The notes under the pieces are model-generated. The model was not told the DNA's origin, searched no databases, and saw only the letters and a list, made by a program, of their open reading frames with translations. A DNA stretch of 10,970 nucleotides from contig CAMNAD010000042.1 of assembly GCA_946530505.1 (NCBI GenBank), positions 1-10,970 of the forward strand, given 5' to 3'. Both the position numbers and the translations under genes were made by a program. The DNA comes from an uncultured Bacteroidales bacterium. Lineage in GTDB: Bacteria; Bacteroidota; Bacteroidia; Bacteroidales; UBA932. Below, one piece after another: positions 1 to 7,689 of this stretch (positions within the stretch are counted from its first letter, which is position 1; each line of letters begins with the position of its first letter).

Positions 1-130
1 AAGGCCGTTTCTGTGTCTGGAAGGCGGAAGTGCCCAGGGCAGACACCGGGAAGGCCGTTTCCGTGTCTGGAAGGTGGAAAGGCCCAGAGCAGACACCGGG
101 AAGGTCGTTTCCGTGTCTGGAAGGCGGAAA
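1..130. repeat. 50-base tandem repeat array of hairpin units, cut by the window edge
   Basis: Units start at 1, 51 and 101. Units 1 and 2 are both 50 bases and differ at five positions; unit 3 follows the pattern for about 30 bases and then diverges. Each unit junction can fold into a hairpin. In the first, 40-46 (CAGACAC) pairs with 63-69 (GTGTCTG), C47 is bulged, 48-52 pairs with 58-62, and the loop is 53-57. The same fold recurs at 90-119. The array may extend left of base 1. No protein in either strand is convincing here. It lies beyond the 3' end of the TSCPD gene. Function is unknown: it could be a minisatellite, a REP-like element or a transcript-end structure. Confidence 0.85.
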
Positions 131-158
131 CAGCCTAGCCTACTGGGTGCGGAAGCCG

Positions 159-197
159 AAAAAACGCCGCCGCGGGACTCCTACCCCAGCACCGCGG
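159..197 (-). terminator. possible intrinsic terminator of the M16-TSCPD unit
   Basis: On the minus strand, arms CCGCGG at 197-192 and CCGCGG at 175-170 can pair around a 16-base loop. After a 5-base spacer (CGGCG) comes a run of six T (164-159). The 5' arm lies inside the last codons of the TSCPD gene, whose stop codon is in the loop. The stem is only six pairs and the spacer is long for an intrinsic terminator, so the call is tentative. Confidence 0.4.
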
Positions 198-480
198 TGA
201 TGATGCGCGAGAGCTGGTCGGTGCAGGAGGTGCCGCGCATGGCGCAGTTCACTCCGGAAAGGGTGGCGGCGGCGCTGCGGGCATCCTGGCCTTCCAGGAG
301 ACGGCCGATTGCCTGAAGATTGCCGTTGCAGCCCTTCACATATTGCAGATTGTGGATCTTTCCGTCCACAAGGTCAAAGTCGATCTGGGCGGAACACACC
401 AACACAGAGGGTTCGGCAGTGATGTGCCGAACCCCGTTGTTGGTAGTATCGCTCAGAATCTTGTAATCGTCTCCAAGCAT
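181..480 (-). CDS. TSCPD domain-containing protein (TIGR03905-like)
   Basis: A 99-residue protein resembling the small stand-alone TSCPD-domain proteins (TIGR03905 type, usually about 80 residues). This domain is also found at the C-terminus of B12-dependent ribonucleotide reductases (NrdJ). All four family cysteines are visible: C29 (VCS), C51 (GCNGN), C79 and C86. They could form a metal site, but the function of the free-standing proteins is unknown. The signature reads T-S-C-T-D-Q-L (84-90), with Thr where Pro is usual. About 20 extra residues precede the core, and the only ATG in frame is the one used. It begins in TAATG at the end of the M16 gene, sharing one base, so translation is probably coupled. 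No signal peptide is seen, so it should be cytoplasmic although its partner gene encodes an exported protein. The family call is from recognition of the motif pattern. Confidence 0.82.
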   Translation of the reverse strand: MLGDDYKILSDTTNNGVRHITAEPSVLVCSAQIDFDLVDGKIHNLQYVKGCNGNLQAIGRLLEGQDARSAAATLSGVNCAMRGTSCTDQLSRIITAVLG

Positions 481-3290
481 TATTCAGGAATCATTACATA
501 TTCAATGCTGTTGACACCGGCGGCGACAGCTTCGGCAACCTCACGCACCTTCTCGGGCGTAAGAGCCTCGACGGCAGCTTCATAGGCAGCATCTTCGTCG
601 CCGTATCCCTCGATGATGTTACGCACCTGACGCATCCAGTAACGGTTGCTGATACGCTGCTCGGGGATGTTCTTCTTGAGGTTCAGCACCGCCTTCTGGA
701 ACTCGTCATCGGTGGGACCCTCGGCGCAGAACTCAGCAAGCTGACGCTTCGCCACTGTAAGGAGGGTATCGCAGAGTTCTGGCTTGCACTGGAACTGAAC
801 CATGAACGTAGCCTGCTGGTTGGGATACTTCTGCTGGCTGCCGGCAGTGTGGGCTCCGTAAGTGCCGCCGATTTCCTCGCGCAGCGAAGAAACATAGCGC
901 ATATCCATCACGAACGACATCACGTTCAGGGCAGCGTCAACCTCTGCGCTGTACTTGACGGGCGCGTGATAATAAAGGAACACGGTGCTCTGGGGAGTCT
1001 CCATCTTGGTAGGATCGACCATCTTGACAGCACCAACCGCGAGGCGATCGTTATTGTCGACCCATGCAGGAGCCTTCTTTCCCTTGGGGAGGGAGCCGAT
1101 GTACTTCTCTACCAGAGGCTTCACTGCGTCCGGAGTGACATCGCCCACGATCACGAGATTGAGCCCGGCAGCATCGGCGAACATGCGGCGGTAATTCTTC
1201 TCGACGGTAGCGATGCTGGCTTTCTCGAGAGTGCTCATGTCGATTGTCTGATGACGGGGGTCGTTGTTGTATGCAAGCTTGCTGAAGTTCTTCTGCATCT
1301 TGAAGTTGGGAGTGTTCAGCACATTGGGGAGAATGCCCTTGAGCTGGTTCACGCCTACCATGTACTCCTCTTCGTCGAAGCGGGGCTGCACGTACTCGAG
1401 ATACATCAGCTGGAATGCGGTCTCAAGGTCTTTCTTGGTAGAAGTGGCCTGCACGCCGTTGTAGAGATTGTCGAGCACGGGCTGCACGGAAACGTTCTTT
1501 CCGGTGAGCATCTTGCTGACCTGCGTGCCGCTGAAAGAGGCCACGCCCCTGTTCTGGTTGAACATGGCCCAGATATTGTCGTCGAAGGATGCAAGATCCT
1601 CGTCAGCCACGGTGCTGATGCCGCCTTCGCGATAGAGGCGCATCAGGATCTGGTCTTTCTGATGGTCGGTGGGAAGGACATATACCTTCACGCCGTTCTT
1701 GAGAGTCCATACGGTGCTGCCGTAAGGGCCTTCCGCAGTCTTCTTGACCTTGGCGCCCTTGAGCTTGGAAGCGTCCAGGAAGTCGCTTGCGATCTCCTCG
1801 CCCTCGAGGGGTTTGATATCGGCGGCTTTCACCTTGGCCAGAACCTCTGCGATCTGCTCCTTGGCAGGAGTTGCGATACCGTCCTTGGCGGGACCCGTGT
1901 AGATGACTACGAGATTCTCTTCGGTAAGAAGCTGGGGAGCGATCTGATTGATGATATCGACGCTAAGGGTATTCAGGATCTGCTTTCCGAGTTCGAGATT
2001 GTCCTTGGGATCGAGATAAGGGGTCTGGTCGAAGAAGTTGCTGAGAAGAGGACGCACCAGCTGGGGATTCTGACGGGTGTCGGCACGCTCTGCGGCGGTC
2101 TCGAGACCGGAGATCAGATTCGCCTTGGCACGGTTGAACTCGTCGGCCTGGAAACCGTAGCGGCGCATGCGCTCAAGTTCGGTATAGAAGGCCTCGAATC
2201 CTCCGAGGATGTTGTCTTCCTTGAGAGTGACATCGCCCATGGCGGCCTCGACGGCCTCATAGATAAGGTTGCTCACATAGAAACCTCCGCTGATATAGGG
2301 CGCGTCGGCCTTGGAGGTAATATCGGAGAAGCGCTCGTCCATCATCATGGAAATGATGCGCTTGATATACTGCTGCATCTCGCCTGCGATGGTGGCGTTG
2401 ATCATTTCGGGAGCGGCCTCGCTCTTCCATGCCATTTCGATCGAAGGGGCGGAATTCTCGGGATCGGTAATAACTCCGATCACGGGCTCCTTGTTGGCAG
2501 GGAAAGGAATAACGGGCTTTGCGGCCGGATTAGGTTCTGCGGGGATGATGCCGAAAACCTCTTTGATCTTGGCCTCGGTGCGGTCGACATCGACATCGCC
2601 GACCACTACCACCGCCTGCATGTCGGGATGATACCAGGTCTTGTAGAAGTTGTGAAGGCTCTCGGGCTTGAATCCCATGATGCTCTCCTCCAGACCGATA
2701 AGGGTGCAGGTGGCATACTTGGTGTCGCCGAAATAATAAGGAAGGGATGCCTCGAAGCTGCGCCAGGAAGCGTTGCGGCGCTGGCGGCGCTCCTCGCGGA
2801 TGACACCGCGCTCGGCGTCGATTTCCTCGGTAGCGTTAGTCACGAAGTGGGCATACTCGCGAAGGACCATGAGGCAGGAGTCAACCACCGTGGCGCGTTC
2901 GACGGGGATATTGTTGAGCATGTACTGAGTCTCCTCGAAACCGGTGGAAGCGTTGATATTGCGTCCGAACTCGGCGCCTATGCTCTGAAGCCAGTTGAGA
3001 ATTCCCTTGCCGGGGAAATGCTCGGTTCCGTTGAAGCACATGTGCTCAAGGAAGTGGGCGAGGCCGTCCTGGTCGGGAGTCTCCTGGATTGCACCGACAT
3101 TGGTGGCGAGATAGAACTCGGCGCGTCCTTTCGGGAGTTCGTTGTGACGGATGTAGTAAGTGAGTCCGTTGTCAAGTTTGCCCACCTTTACGGCAGGGTC
3201 GCCCGGGAGAGGACGCAGCATGGGATTGTCCTGTGCTGATGCAGAAACGGCCGCTACAGCGGCGAAGAGAAATAGAAACAACTTTTTCAT
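480..3290 (-). CDS. Secreted M16 family zinc metallopeptidase (pitrilysin/PqqL-like)
   Basis: A 936-residue M16 (insulinase/pitrilysin) peptidase. The start is at MKKLFLFLF, where a signal peptide runs to about residue 20 (SASAQ); a longer reading begins at a TTG at 3374 but adds 28 residues that overlap the promoter and the preceding gene's end. The inverted zinc motif HFLEH is at 79-83 (zinc ligands H79 and H83, catalytic E82), and E160, 77 residues after H83, fits the third ligand. The second half carries the inactive M16 domain with LREEIGGTYG at 803-812, whose Arg and Tyr are the usual M16 substrate-binding pair. Single-chain length with two M16 repeats fits the roughly 900-950-residue Bacteroidota members. 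It should act in the periplasm or be surface-linked, cutting peptides; substrate is not predictable. It has its own promoter and is coupled to the TSCPD gene downstream. Confidence 0.95.
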   Translation of the reverse strand: MKKLFLFLFAAVAAVSASAQDNPMLRPLPGDPAVKVGKLDNGLTYYIRHNELPKGRAEFYLATNVGAIQETPDQDGLAHFLEHMCFNGTEHFPGKGILNWLQSIGAEFGRNINASTGFEETQYMLNNIPVERATVVDSCLMVLREYAHFVTNATEEIDAERGVIREERRQRRNASWRSFEASLPYYFGDTKYATCTLIGLEESIMGFKPESLHNFYKTWYHPDMQAVVVVGDVDVDRTEAKIKEVFGIIPAEPNPAAKPVIPFPANKEPVIGVITDPENSAPSIEMAWKSEAAPEMINATIAGEMQQYIKRIISMMMDERFSDITSKADAPYISGGFYVSNLIYEAVEAAMGDVTLKEDNILGGFEAFYTELERMRRYGFQADEFNRAKANLISGLETAAERADTRQNPQLVRPLLSNFFDQTPYLDPKDNLELGKQILNTLSVDIINQIAPQLLTEENLVVIYTGPAKDGIATPAKEQIAEVLAKVKAADIKPLEGEEIASDFLDASKLKGAKVKKTAEGPYGSTVWTLKNGVKVYVLPTDHQKDQILMRLYREGGISTVADEDLASFDDNIWAMFNQNRGVASFSGTQVSKMLTGKNVSVQPVLDNLYNGVQATSTKKDLETAFQLMYLEYVQPRFDEEEYMVGVNQLKGILPNVLNTPNFKMQKNFSKLAYNNDPRHQTIDMSTLEKASIATVEKNYRRMFADAAGLNLVIVGDVTPDAVKPLVEKYIGSLPKGKKAPAWVDNNDRLAVGAVKMVDPTKMETPQSTVFLYYHAPVKYSAEVDAALNVMSFVMDMRYVSSLREEIGGTYGAHTAGSQQKYPNQQATFMVQFQCKPELCDTLLTVAKRQLAEFCAEGPTDDEFQKAVLNLKKNIPEQRISNRYWMRQVRNIIEGYGDEDAAYEAAVEALTPEKVREVAEAVAAGVNSIEYVMIPE

Positions 3291-3309
3291 TTCACCAATT
3301 TTGTTTTTG

Positions 3310-3339
3310 CAAATATATAAATATTTATTGAATTTCAAT
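3310..3339 (-). promoter_or_regulatory. Bacteroidota-type promoter of the M16 gene
   Basis: The minus strand has TATATTTG at 3317-3310, matching the TAnnTTTG -7 box of Bacteroidota, with ATTG at 3339-3336 eighteen bases upstream as a -33 box. The start codon is at 3290-3288, giving a leader of about 15-20 bases without a clear Shine-Dalgarno sequence. The -33 box overlaps a perfect 13-base inverted repeat (3327-3339). No terminator is seen between the thioredoxin-like gene (stop at 3346) and this promoter, so readthrough from lon is also possible. Confidence 0.75.
3327..3339. repeat. Perfect 13-base inverted repeat over the M16 -33 box
   Basis: The sequence ATTGAATTTCAAT has six-base arms around a central T. 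It covers the -33 element and is the size of a small dimeric repressor site, but it lies in very AT-rich DNA where such palindromes arise by chance. Alternatively it is a weak stem after the preceding gene. Confidence 0.4.
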
Positions 3340-3345
3340 ATTAAA

Positions 3346-4170
3346 TTATTGTTTTTGACTAAAAACTTCGTCAATCGCCTTCGCCGTCGGCAGCAACTGG
3401 ATCAGGGACTCCGGTTCCAGCCGCCTTCCGATTATGCTTCCTTCCGGTGCGACCATATACATCTTGGGAGTGGAAATCACTCCGTAAAGGCGCAGATAAT
3501 CGCTGTCAACATCCGGATCCCAGCAATGCACCAGCTTGATATTGGGATTGTCCACCTTGAAACTGCAGCGGAATTCCCTCCAGGCCTTGCGGTCCCGGCC
3601 GGAATAGAAGGCCACGACGGTCAGGGGGAAGTCCACATTCCGCTCCAGAAGGGTGGGCAGCACCTTGCTCTCCACCCGGCACTTGCTGCAGGCGGTATCG
3701 TAAAACCACAGCAGGCTCGTTTCCCCCGCCGGAGGCAGACTCACCTTCCTCCCGCAGGGTTTGCGCGCCTTAAGCACAGGAGCGTCCATTCCGAGAAGGG
3801 TATTGCGGTTCATATTGCAGAACATCTGAGCCTCAAGGCCGGTGAACTCTCCGGGAAAGGCGACCCTTCCGGAAGCGAACCAGTTGTCGTACAACCATAT
3901 AGCGACCGCTTCATCGCCCATGACCGGGGCGTCCTTATAATAATTGAAGAGACTCACCGCAAGATGCTGGCGCATCAGTGAATCGCGCACGGAACCTATC
4001 AGGAACTCGCACTCCCCCTGCTTGGCTTCCACGCTCTCAGTCTGGATGGCCGTGACATACTTGAGAACAAGGCTGTCCAGCAGTGCATAAGCTCCGTCGG
4101 CGGACTGCTGGGCACGCAGTCCGAAGCCCATCACGAGGGCAAGGGCTATGCAGATAAGCCGGCGCATCAT
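3346..4170 (-). CDS. Exported thioredoxin-like (TlpA-type) protein
   Basis: A 274-residue protein with a signal peptide (MMRRLICIALALVMGFGLRAQ, about residues 1-21, no lipobox) and a C-terminal thioredoxin fold. The redox motif is C161-S-K-C164, in the context WFYDTACSKC, and T234-P235 is the expected cis-proline. The middle (about 25-135) resembles the helical N-terminal part of Bacteroidota TlpA-like proteins (DUF5106 type), which I cannot confirm by eye. It probably reduces or exchanges disulfides in the periplasm. The CSKC sequence is less common than CGPC or CPHC, and cysteines outside the motif (54, 118, 139, 202, 216) might be substrates or a second disulfide. The start overlaps coaD by four bases (ATGA); a second ATG follows at 4167. 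A frame extending further upstream to 4572 lies wholly inside coaD and is rejected. It is the last of four tightly linked genes. Confidence 0.85.
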   Translation of the reverse strand: MMRRLICIALALVMGFGLRAQQSADGAYALLDSLVLKYVTAIQTESVEAKQGECEFLIGSVRDSLMRQHLAVSLFNYYKDAPVMGDEAVAIWLYDNWFASGRVAFPGEFTGLEAQMFCNMNRNTLLGMDAPVLKARKPCGRKVSLPPAGETSLLWFYDTACSKCRVESKVLPTLLERNVDFPLTVVAFYSGRDRKAWREFRCSFKVDNPNIKLVHCWDPDVDSDYLRLYGVISTPKMYMVAPEGSIIGRRLEPESLIQLLPTAKAIDEVFSQKQ

Positions 4171-4637
4171 TTGACGGACGGCAATTTGACGCCTTCCGGC
4201 ATAAAAAGCGAAGTATCTCCATTGTGACGCAGGATGTCGCGCACTGCGGAAGAAGAAATGTGGGCAAACTCCTGGGCGGTAGGGATTATGATGGTCTCTA
4301 TCTCCGGGGCAAGGCGGCGGTTGGCATCCGCTATGCTGCGTTCGTTTTCGAAATCCAGCATGTTCCTCACGCCACGCACTATATGCTTTATGCCCAACTG
4401 ACGGCAGATGTCTATGGTGAGCCCGTCGTAATTGACGATCTTCACGCCCTTCATGCCGGCCGTGGCCTGGCGGATGATGTCCAGTTTCTGCCCGGTGGAG
4501 AAGAAACCGCTCTTGTCCTGGTTGATACCTACAGCCACCACGACTTCGTCGAACATCGTGAGTGCCCGGCACAAAATATTGAGATGTCCCTCAGTGAAAG
4601 GATCGAAAGACCCGGGGAATAATGCTACAGTTGCCAA
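4167..4637 (-). CDS. coaD: Phosphopantetheine adenylyltransferase
   Basis: CoaD transfers AMP from ATP to 4'-phosphopantetheine, making dephospho-CoA in the fourth step of CoA synthesis. The 156 residues match the usual length. Visible motifs are PGSFDPFTEGHL at 8-19, a nucleotidyltransferase T/HxGH motif with H18; K42; R88 and R91 in VRGVRN; and ISSSAVR at 127-133, the second nucleotide-binding signature. All match the numbering of E. coli CoaD closely. The start codon appears to be TTG (4637-4635): a stop lies five codons upstream, no ATG is in between, and the family normally begins a few residues before the PGSFDP motif. This TTG lies 13 bases inside the end of ung, so expression is probably coupled to it. 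The 3' end overlaps the thioredoxin-like gene. Confidence 0.97.
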   Translation of the reverse strand: MATVALFPGSFDPFTEGHLNILCRALTMFDEVVVAVGINQDKSGFFSTGQKLDIIRQATAGMKGVKIVNYDGLTIDICRQLGIKHIVRGVRNMLDFENERSIADANRRLAPEIETIIIPTAQEFAHISSSAVRDILRHNGDTSLFMPEGVKLPSVK

Positions 4638-5293
4638 TTTATAGGTGTTTTATGTTCGTTCAACAATATTTCGTTCGTCCTGGAGAAGTGCCTGCACCCG
4701 AAGAATGCTCCGCGGGCCAGAGGGCTGGGATGAGCCGCTTCCAGCACAAAGTGCCTGCCGGTGTCGATAAGATCCCTCTTGCTGCGGGCAAAATTGCCCC
4801 AAAGCAAGAACACCACTCCATCGCAATTATCCGATATATACTTTATAACAGCATCGGTGAACTCCTGCCAGCCAATGTTGCTGTGCGACGTGGGCTGACC
4901 GGCGCGCACTGTGAGCACCGCATTCAGCAGCAGCACCCCCTGTCTGGCCCAGTCTTCCAGATTCGGCCTTCCGCTCATCTTGATGCCCAGGTCGTCCTCT
5001 ATCTCCTTGAAGATGTTCTTAAGGGACGGAGGGGCGGGGACACCGTCGGGAACGGAAAAAGACAGGCCCATGGCCTGTCCGGGCCCGTGATACGGGTCCT
5101 GCCCGAGGATCACCACCTTCACCTTGTCGACCGGGGTGAGTTCGAAGGCGCGGAAAATGCGGCTTCCGGGAGGATAGACCGTACGTCCGGCATCCTTCTC
5201 GCCGTGCAGAAAAGCGACAAGCCTCGCAAAGTAAGGTTTGTCGAACTCACTCTGCAAGGCCTGTTTCCAGGATTCTTCGATGCGTACTTCCAT
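4625..5293 (-). CDS. ung: Uracil-DNA glycosylase, family 1
   Basis: Ung removes uracil from DNA to start base excision repair. The protein is 222 residues, typical of family 1. Motifs: GQDPYHGPGQAMGLSFSVP (64-82) with the catalytic Asp at 66, LLLN at 121-124 for uracil recognition, and HPSPL at 188-192 with H188 in the leucine-intercalation loop, close to E. coli D64 and H187. The start ATG is in TGATG, sharing one base with the lon stop. A longer reading in this frame extends into lon to 5803 but has no similarity to the family and is rejected. Its last 13 bases contain the coaD start. It is most likely expressed from the lon promoter. Confidence 0.97.
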   Translation of the reverse strand: MEVRIEESWKQALQSEFDKPYFARLVAFLHGEKDAGRTVYPPGSRIFRAFELTPVDKVKVVILGQDPYHGPGQAMGLSFSVPDGVPAPPSLKNIFKEIEDDLGIKMSGRPNLEDWARQGVLLLNAVLTVRAGQPTSHSNIGWQEFTDAVIKYISDNCDGVVFLLWGNFARSKRDLIDTGRHFVLEAAHPSPLARGAFFGCRHFSRTNEILLNEHKTPINWQL

Positions 5294-7689
5294 CAGAATA
5301 CGTAGTCTATAACATCGTCTATGGTCTTTACGTACTGGAAGGTAAGTCCCTTCACATAAATCTCCTTGATATCCTCGATATCCTTGCGGTTCTCTTCGGA
5401 CAGAAGGATGGTATGCACTCCTGCCCGTTTGGCAGCAAGTATCTTCTCCTTGATTCCGCCTACAGGCAGGACTCGTCCGCGCAGTGTCATCTCCCCTGTC
5501 ATCGCTATCCCCTTCTTGATTCCCTGCCCGCGGAGGGCGGAAATCATCGATGTAACCATGGTTATACCGGCGGAGGGGCCGTCCTTGGGCACTGCGCCTT
5601 CCGGCACATGCACGTGTATGTCCTTCTCGGAGAAGGTCTTCGAGTCCATCTTCGCCATCTCGGGATGAGCCTTGATGTACTGGTAGGCGATGGTGGCGGA
5701 TTCCTTCATGACATCGCCCAGACTGCCGGTCATGGTTAGTATGCCCTTGCCGCCGGAGACGGAGCTTTCGATGAAGAGGATTTCTCCTCCGAGTTGCGTC
5801 CATGCGAGGCCGGTGACTATGCCGGGGCCCTCGTTACCCTTCTGCATGTCGTGGAACGCGGTAGGCAGGCCAAGATACTCTTTCAGGTGCTCCTTCTTTA
5901 TGGTGTCGGGATGCTCCTGCTCGAGGGCTATCTTCTTTGCTGTGACGCGGGCCAGTTTGGCTATCTGCTTCTCGAGGCCGCGCACGCCGGACTCGTGGGT
6001 GTACTGGTCGATGATCTCGCGCATTGCGGATGTTTCCACCTTCAGATCTGTCGCTTTGAGGCCGTGCTCCTTGCGCTGCTTTGGCAGCAGGAAGTGCTTG
6101 GCAATCTCAAGTTTCTCCTCGGCGAGATATCCGGTGACGTTGATCACCTCCATGCGGTCCAGCAAGGCCGGCTGCACCGGCGAGATGCTGTTGGCGGTGG
6201 TGATGAAGAGCACCTTGGAGAGGTCGTAGTCAAGGTCCAGATAGTTGTCGTGGAAGGTGGTATTCTGCTCAGGGTCAAGCGCTTCGAGCAGCGCGGACGA
6301 CGGGTCGCCCTTGAAGTCGGAAGCGAGCTTGTCGATCTCGTCCAGCACTACCACAGGGTTGGATGTACCGGCCTTGGCAATGCCGTTCAGGATTCTGCCC
6401 GGCAGGGCGCCCACGTAGGTTTTGCGGTGGCCGCGGATCTCAGCCTCATCGTGCATGCCACCCAGCGATATGCGCACGTACTTGCGCCCGAGGGCCCTTG
6501 CAATGCTCTTGCCAAGGCTGGTCTTGCCTACTCCGGGAGGGCCGTAGAGACAGAGGATCGGCGACTTCATGTTCCCTTTCAGCTTGAGGACGGCAAGATA
6601 TTCTATGATGCGGTCCTTGACCGTTTCGAGGCCGTAATGGTCTTCGTCCAGCACCTTCTGGGCGTTTTTGAGATCGAGGTTGTCCTCGCTGACCTCGTTC
6701 CATGGCAGATTCAGCATAAAATCCAGATAGTTGTACTGGATGCTGTAATCCGGGGAGTTGGTATTATAGCGGGAAAGGCGGTTCAGTTCCTTCTCGAATG
6801 TCTCCGCGATTTCCTTCGGCCAGTCCTTCTTTTCGGCACGGGCCTTGAGGGCGTCAAGGTCTTCGGATTCATCCATTCCAAGTTCTTCCTGGATGGTACG
6901 CAGCTGGCTGTTAAGGTAGTACTCGCGTTGCTGCTGGTCCATCTCGGATTTGACCTTCTGGTTGATGTCGGCCTTTATCTTGCTGAGTTCAAGCTGCATG
7001 TTCAGCATTGAAAGCAGCTTCATGGCCCTCACCTTCACGTCGTCGTACTGGAGGAGGTCCATCTTGTCCGAGAAGTCGTCCACTTCGACGGTGGTGGCGA
7101 TGAAGTTCACCAGGAACTGGAAGTTGTCGATGTTGCGTATGGCGGAGATAGCCTCGCGGGATGCCATGGAGGTATTGCGGATGATATGTCCGGCCTGCTC
7201 CTTGAGGGAATCGGCAATTGCCTTTAAGGAAGTGCGGTCCCCTTCGGGAAGATAATCGTCCAGATAGTGGACGCGCCCGGTAAGATAAGGCTCGTAATCG
7301 ATGATGGAATCGAGCGAAAGGCGCTTGAAGCCCTGCAGAATGGCGGTCAAAGTGCCGTCAGGCATCTCCAGAGTCTTGATTATCCTTGCTACGGTACCAT
7401 ATTGATAAAGGTCGGATTCGGCAGGTTCTTCCACCGTAACGTCAGTCTGGGGGACGCAGGCGATGAACATTTCGCGTTCTTCCGCATCCCTGACGAGTTT
7501 GATGGATTTTTCCCGACCTATCGTGACGGGGAAAATCGTGCCCGGGAAGAGCACGGCGTTGCGGAGTGCCAGAACGGGCAGGATGTCAGGAAGAGTGGAT
7601 TCATCTATCTTCTGGAGTCCGTCTCCCTGCATAACAGGGATGATGCTTACCTCCGCGCCGGCAGGGAATGTATATTCTTTATCTCTCAT
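5293..7689 (-). CDS. lon: ATP-dependent endopeptidase La (Lon protease)
   Basis: Lon degrades misfolded and selected regulatory proteins in the cytoplasm as a hexamer. With the start at MRDKEYTF the protein is 798 residues, within the normal range. The LON substrate-binding domain spans about 35-235, followed by a coiled-coil/helical region rich in Q, K and E (about 235-345). The AAA+ module has Walker A GPPGVGKT (383-390) and Walker B VVVLDEID (446-453). The protease domain has the Ser-Lys dyad S706 (PKDGPSAG) and K749 (GGIKEK), 43 residues apart as in E. coli. An upstream ATG at 7773 would add 28 residues but lies before the promoter, so the start at 7689 is preferred. It shares its stop region with ung (TGATG) and heads the four-gene unit. 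Confidence 0.98.
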   Translation of the reverse strand: MRDKEYTFPAGAEVSIIPVMQGDGLQKIDESTLPDILPVLALRNAVLFPGTIFPVTIGREKSIKLVRDAEEREMFIACVPQTDVTVEEPAESDLYQYGTVARIIKTLEMPDGTLTAILQGFKRLSLDSIIDYEPYLTGRVHYLDDYLPEGDRTSLKAIADSLKEQAGHIIRNTSMASREAISAIRNIDNFQFLVNFIATTVEVDDFSDKMDLLQYDDVKVRAMKLLSMLNMQLELSKIKADINQKVKSEMDQQQREYYLNSQLRTIQEELGMDESEDLDALKARAEKKDWPKEIAETFEKELNRLSRYNTNSPDYSIQYNYLDFMLNLPWNEVSEDNLDLKNAQKVLDEDHYGLETVKDRIIEYLAVLKLKGNMKSPILCLYGPPGVGKTSLGKSIARALGRKYVRISLGGMHDEAEIRGHRKTYVGALPGRILNGIAKAGTSNPVVVLDEIDKLASDFKGDPSSALLEALDPEQNTTFHDNYLDLDYDLSKVLFITTANSISPVQPALLDRMEVINVTGYLAEEKLEIAKHFLLPKQRKEHGLKATDLKVETSAMREIIDQYTHESGVRGLEKQIAKLARVTAKKIALEQEHPDTIKKEHLKEYLGLPTAFHDMQKGNEGPGIVTGLAWTQLGGEILFIESSVSGGKGILTMTGSLGDVMKESATIAYQYIKAHPEMAKMDSKTFSEKDIHVHVPEGAVPKDGPSAGITMVTSMISALRGQGIKKGIAMTGEMTLRGRVLPVGGIKEKILAAKRAGVHTILLSEENRKDIEDIKEIYVKGLTFQYVKTIDDVIDYVF

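Noticed and set aside
1..130. CRISPR array
   Set aside because: The units are contiguous at 50 bases and the would-be spacers are nearly identical, so there are no unique spacers and no cas genes.
74..316. An 80-codon plus-strand frame across the repeats
   Set aside because: It starts inside a repeat unit with a non-ATG codon and runs through the opposite-strand TSCPD gene; no domain is seen.
849..3239. A 796-codon open frame on the plus strand, antisense to the M16 gene
   Set aside because: It starts with GTG, runs opposite a gene with clear M16 motifs, and its translation is repetitive in H, L, V, G and E with no recognisable domain. Long antisense frames are expected opposite GC-rich genes with biased third positions.
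4171..4572. N-terminal extension of the thioredoxin-like gene to 4572
   Set aside because: The extra 134 residues lie inside coaD in another frame and have no family likeness. The signal peptide at 4170 marks the real start.
5294..5803. N-terminal extension of ung into lon
   Set aside because: The extra sequence is basic, low-complexity shadow translation. Ung families begin near the MEVRIEESW start.
5794..7011. A 405-codon open frame on the plus strand, antisense to lon
   Set aside because: It has the same low-information composition and lies wholly inside lon, whose protease and AAA+ motifs are intact.
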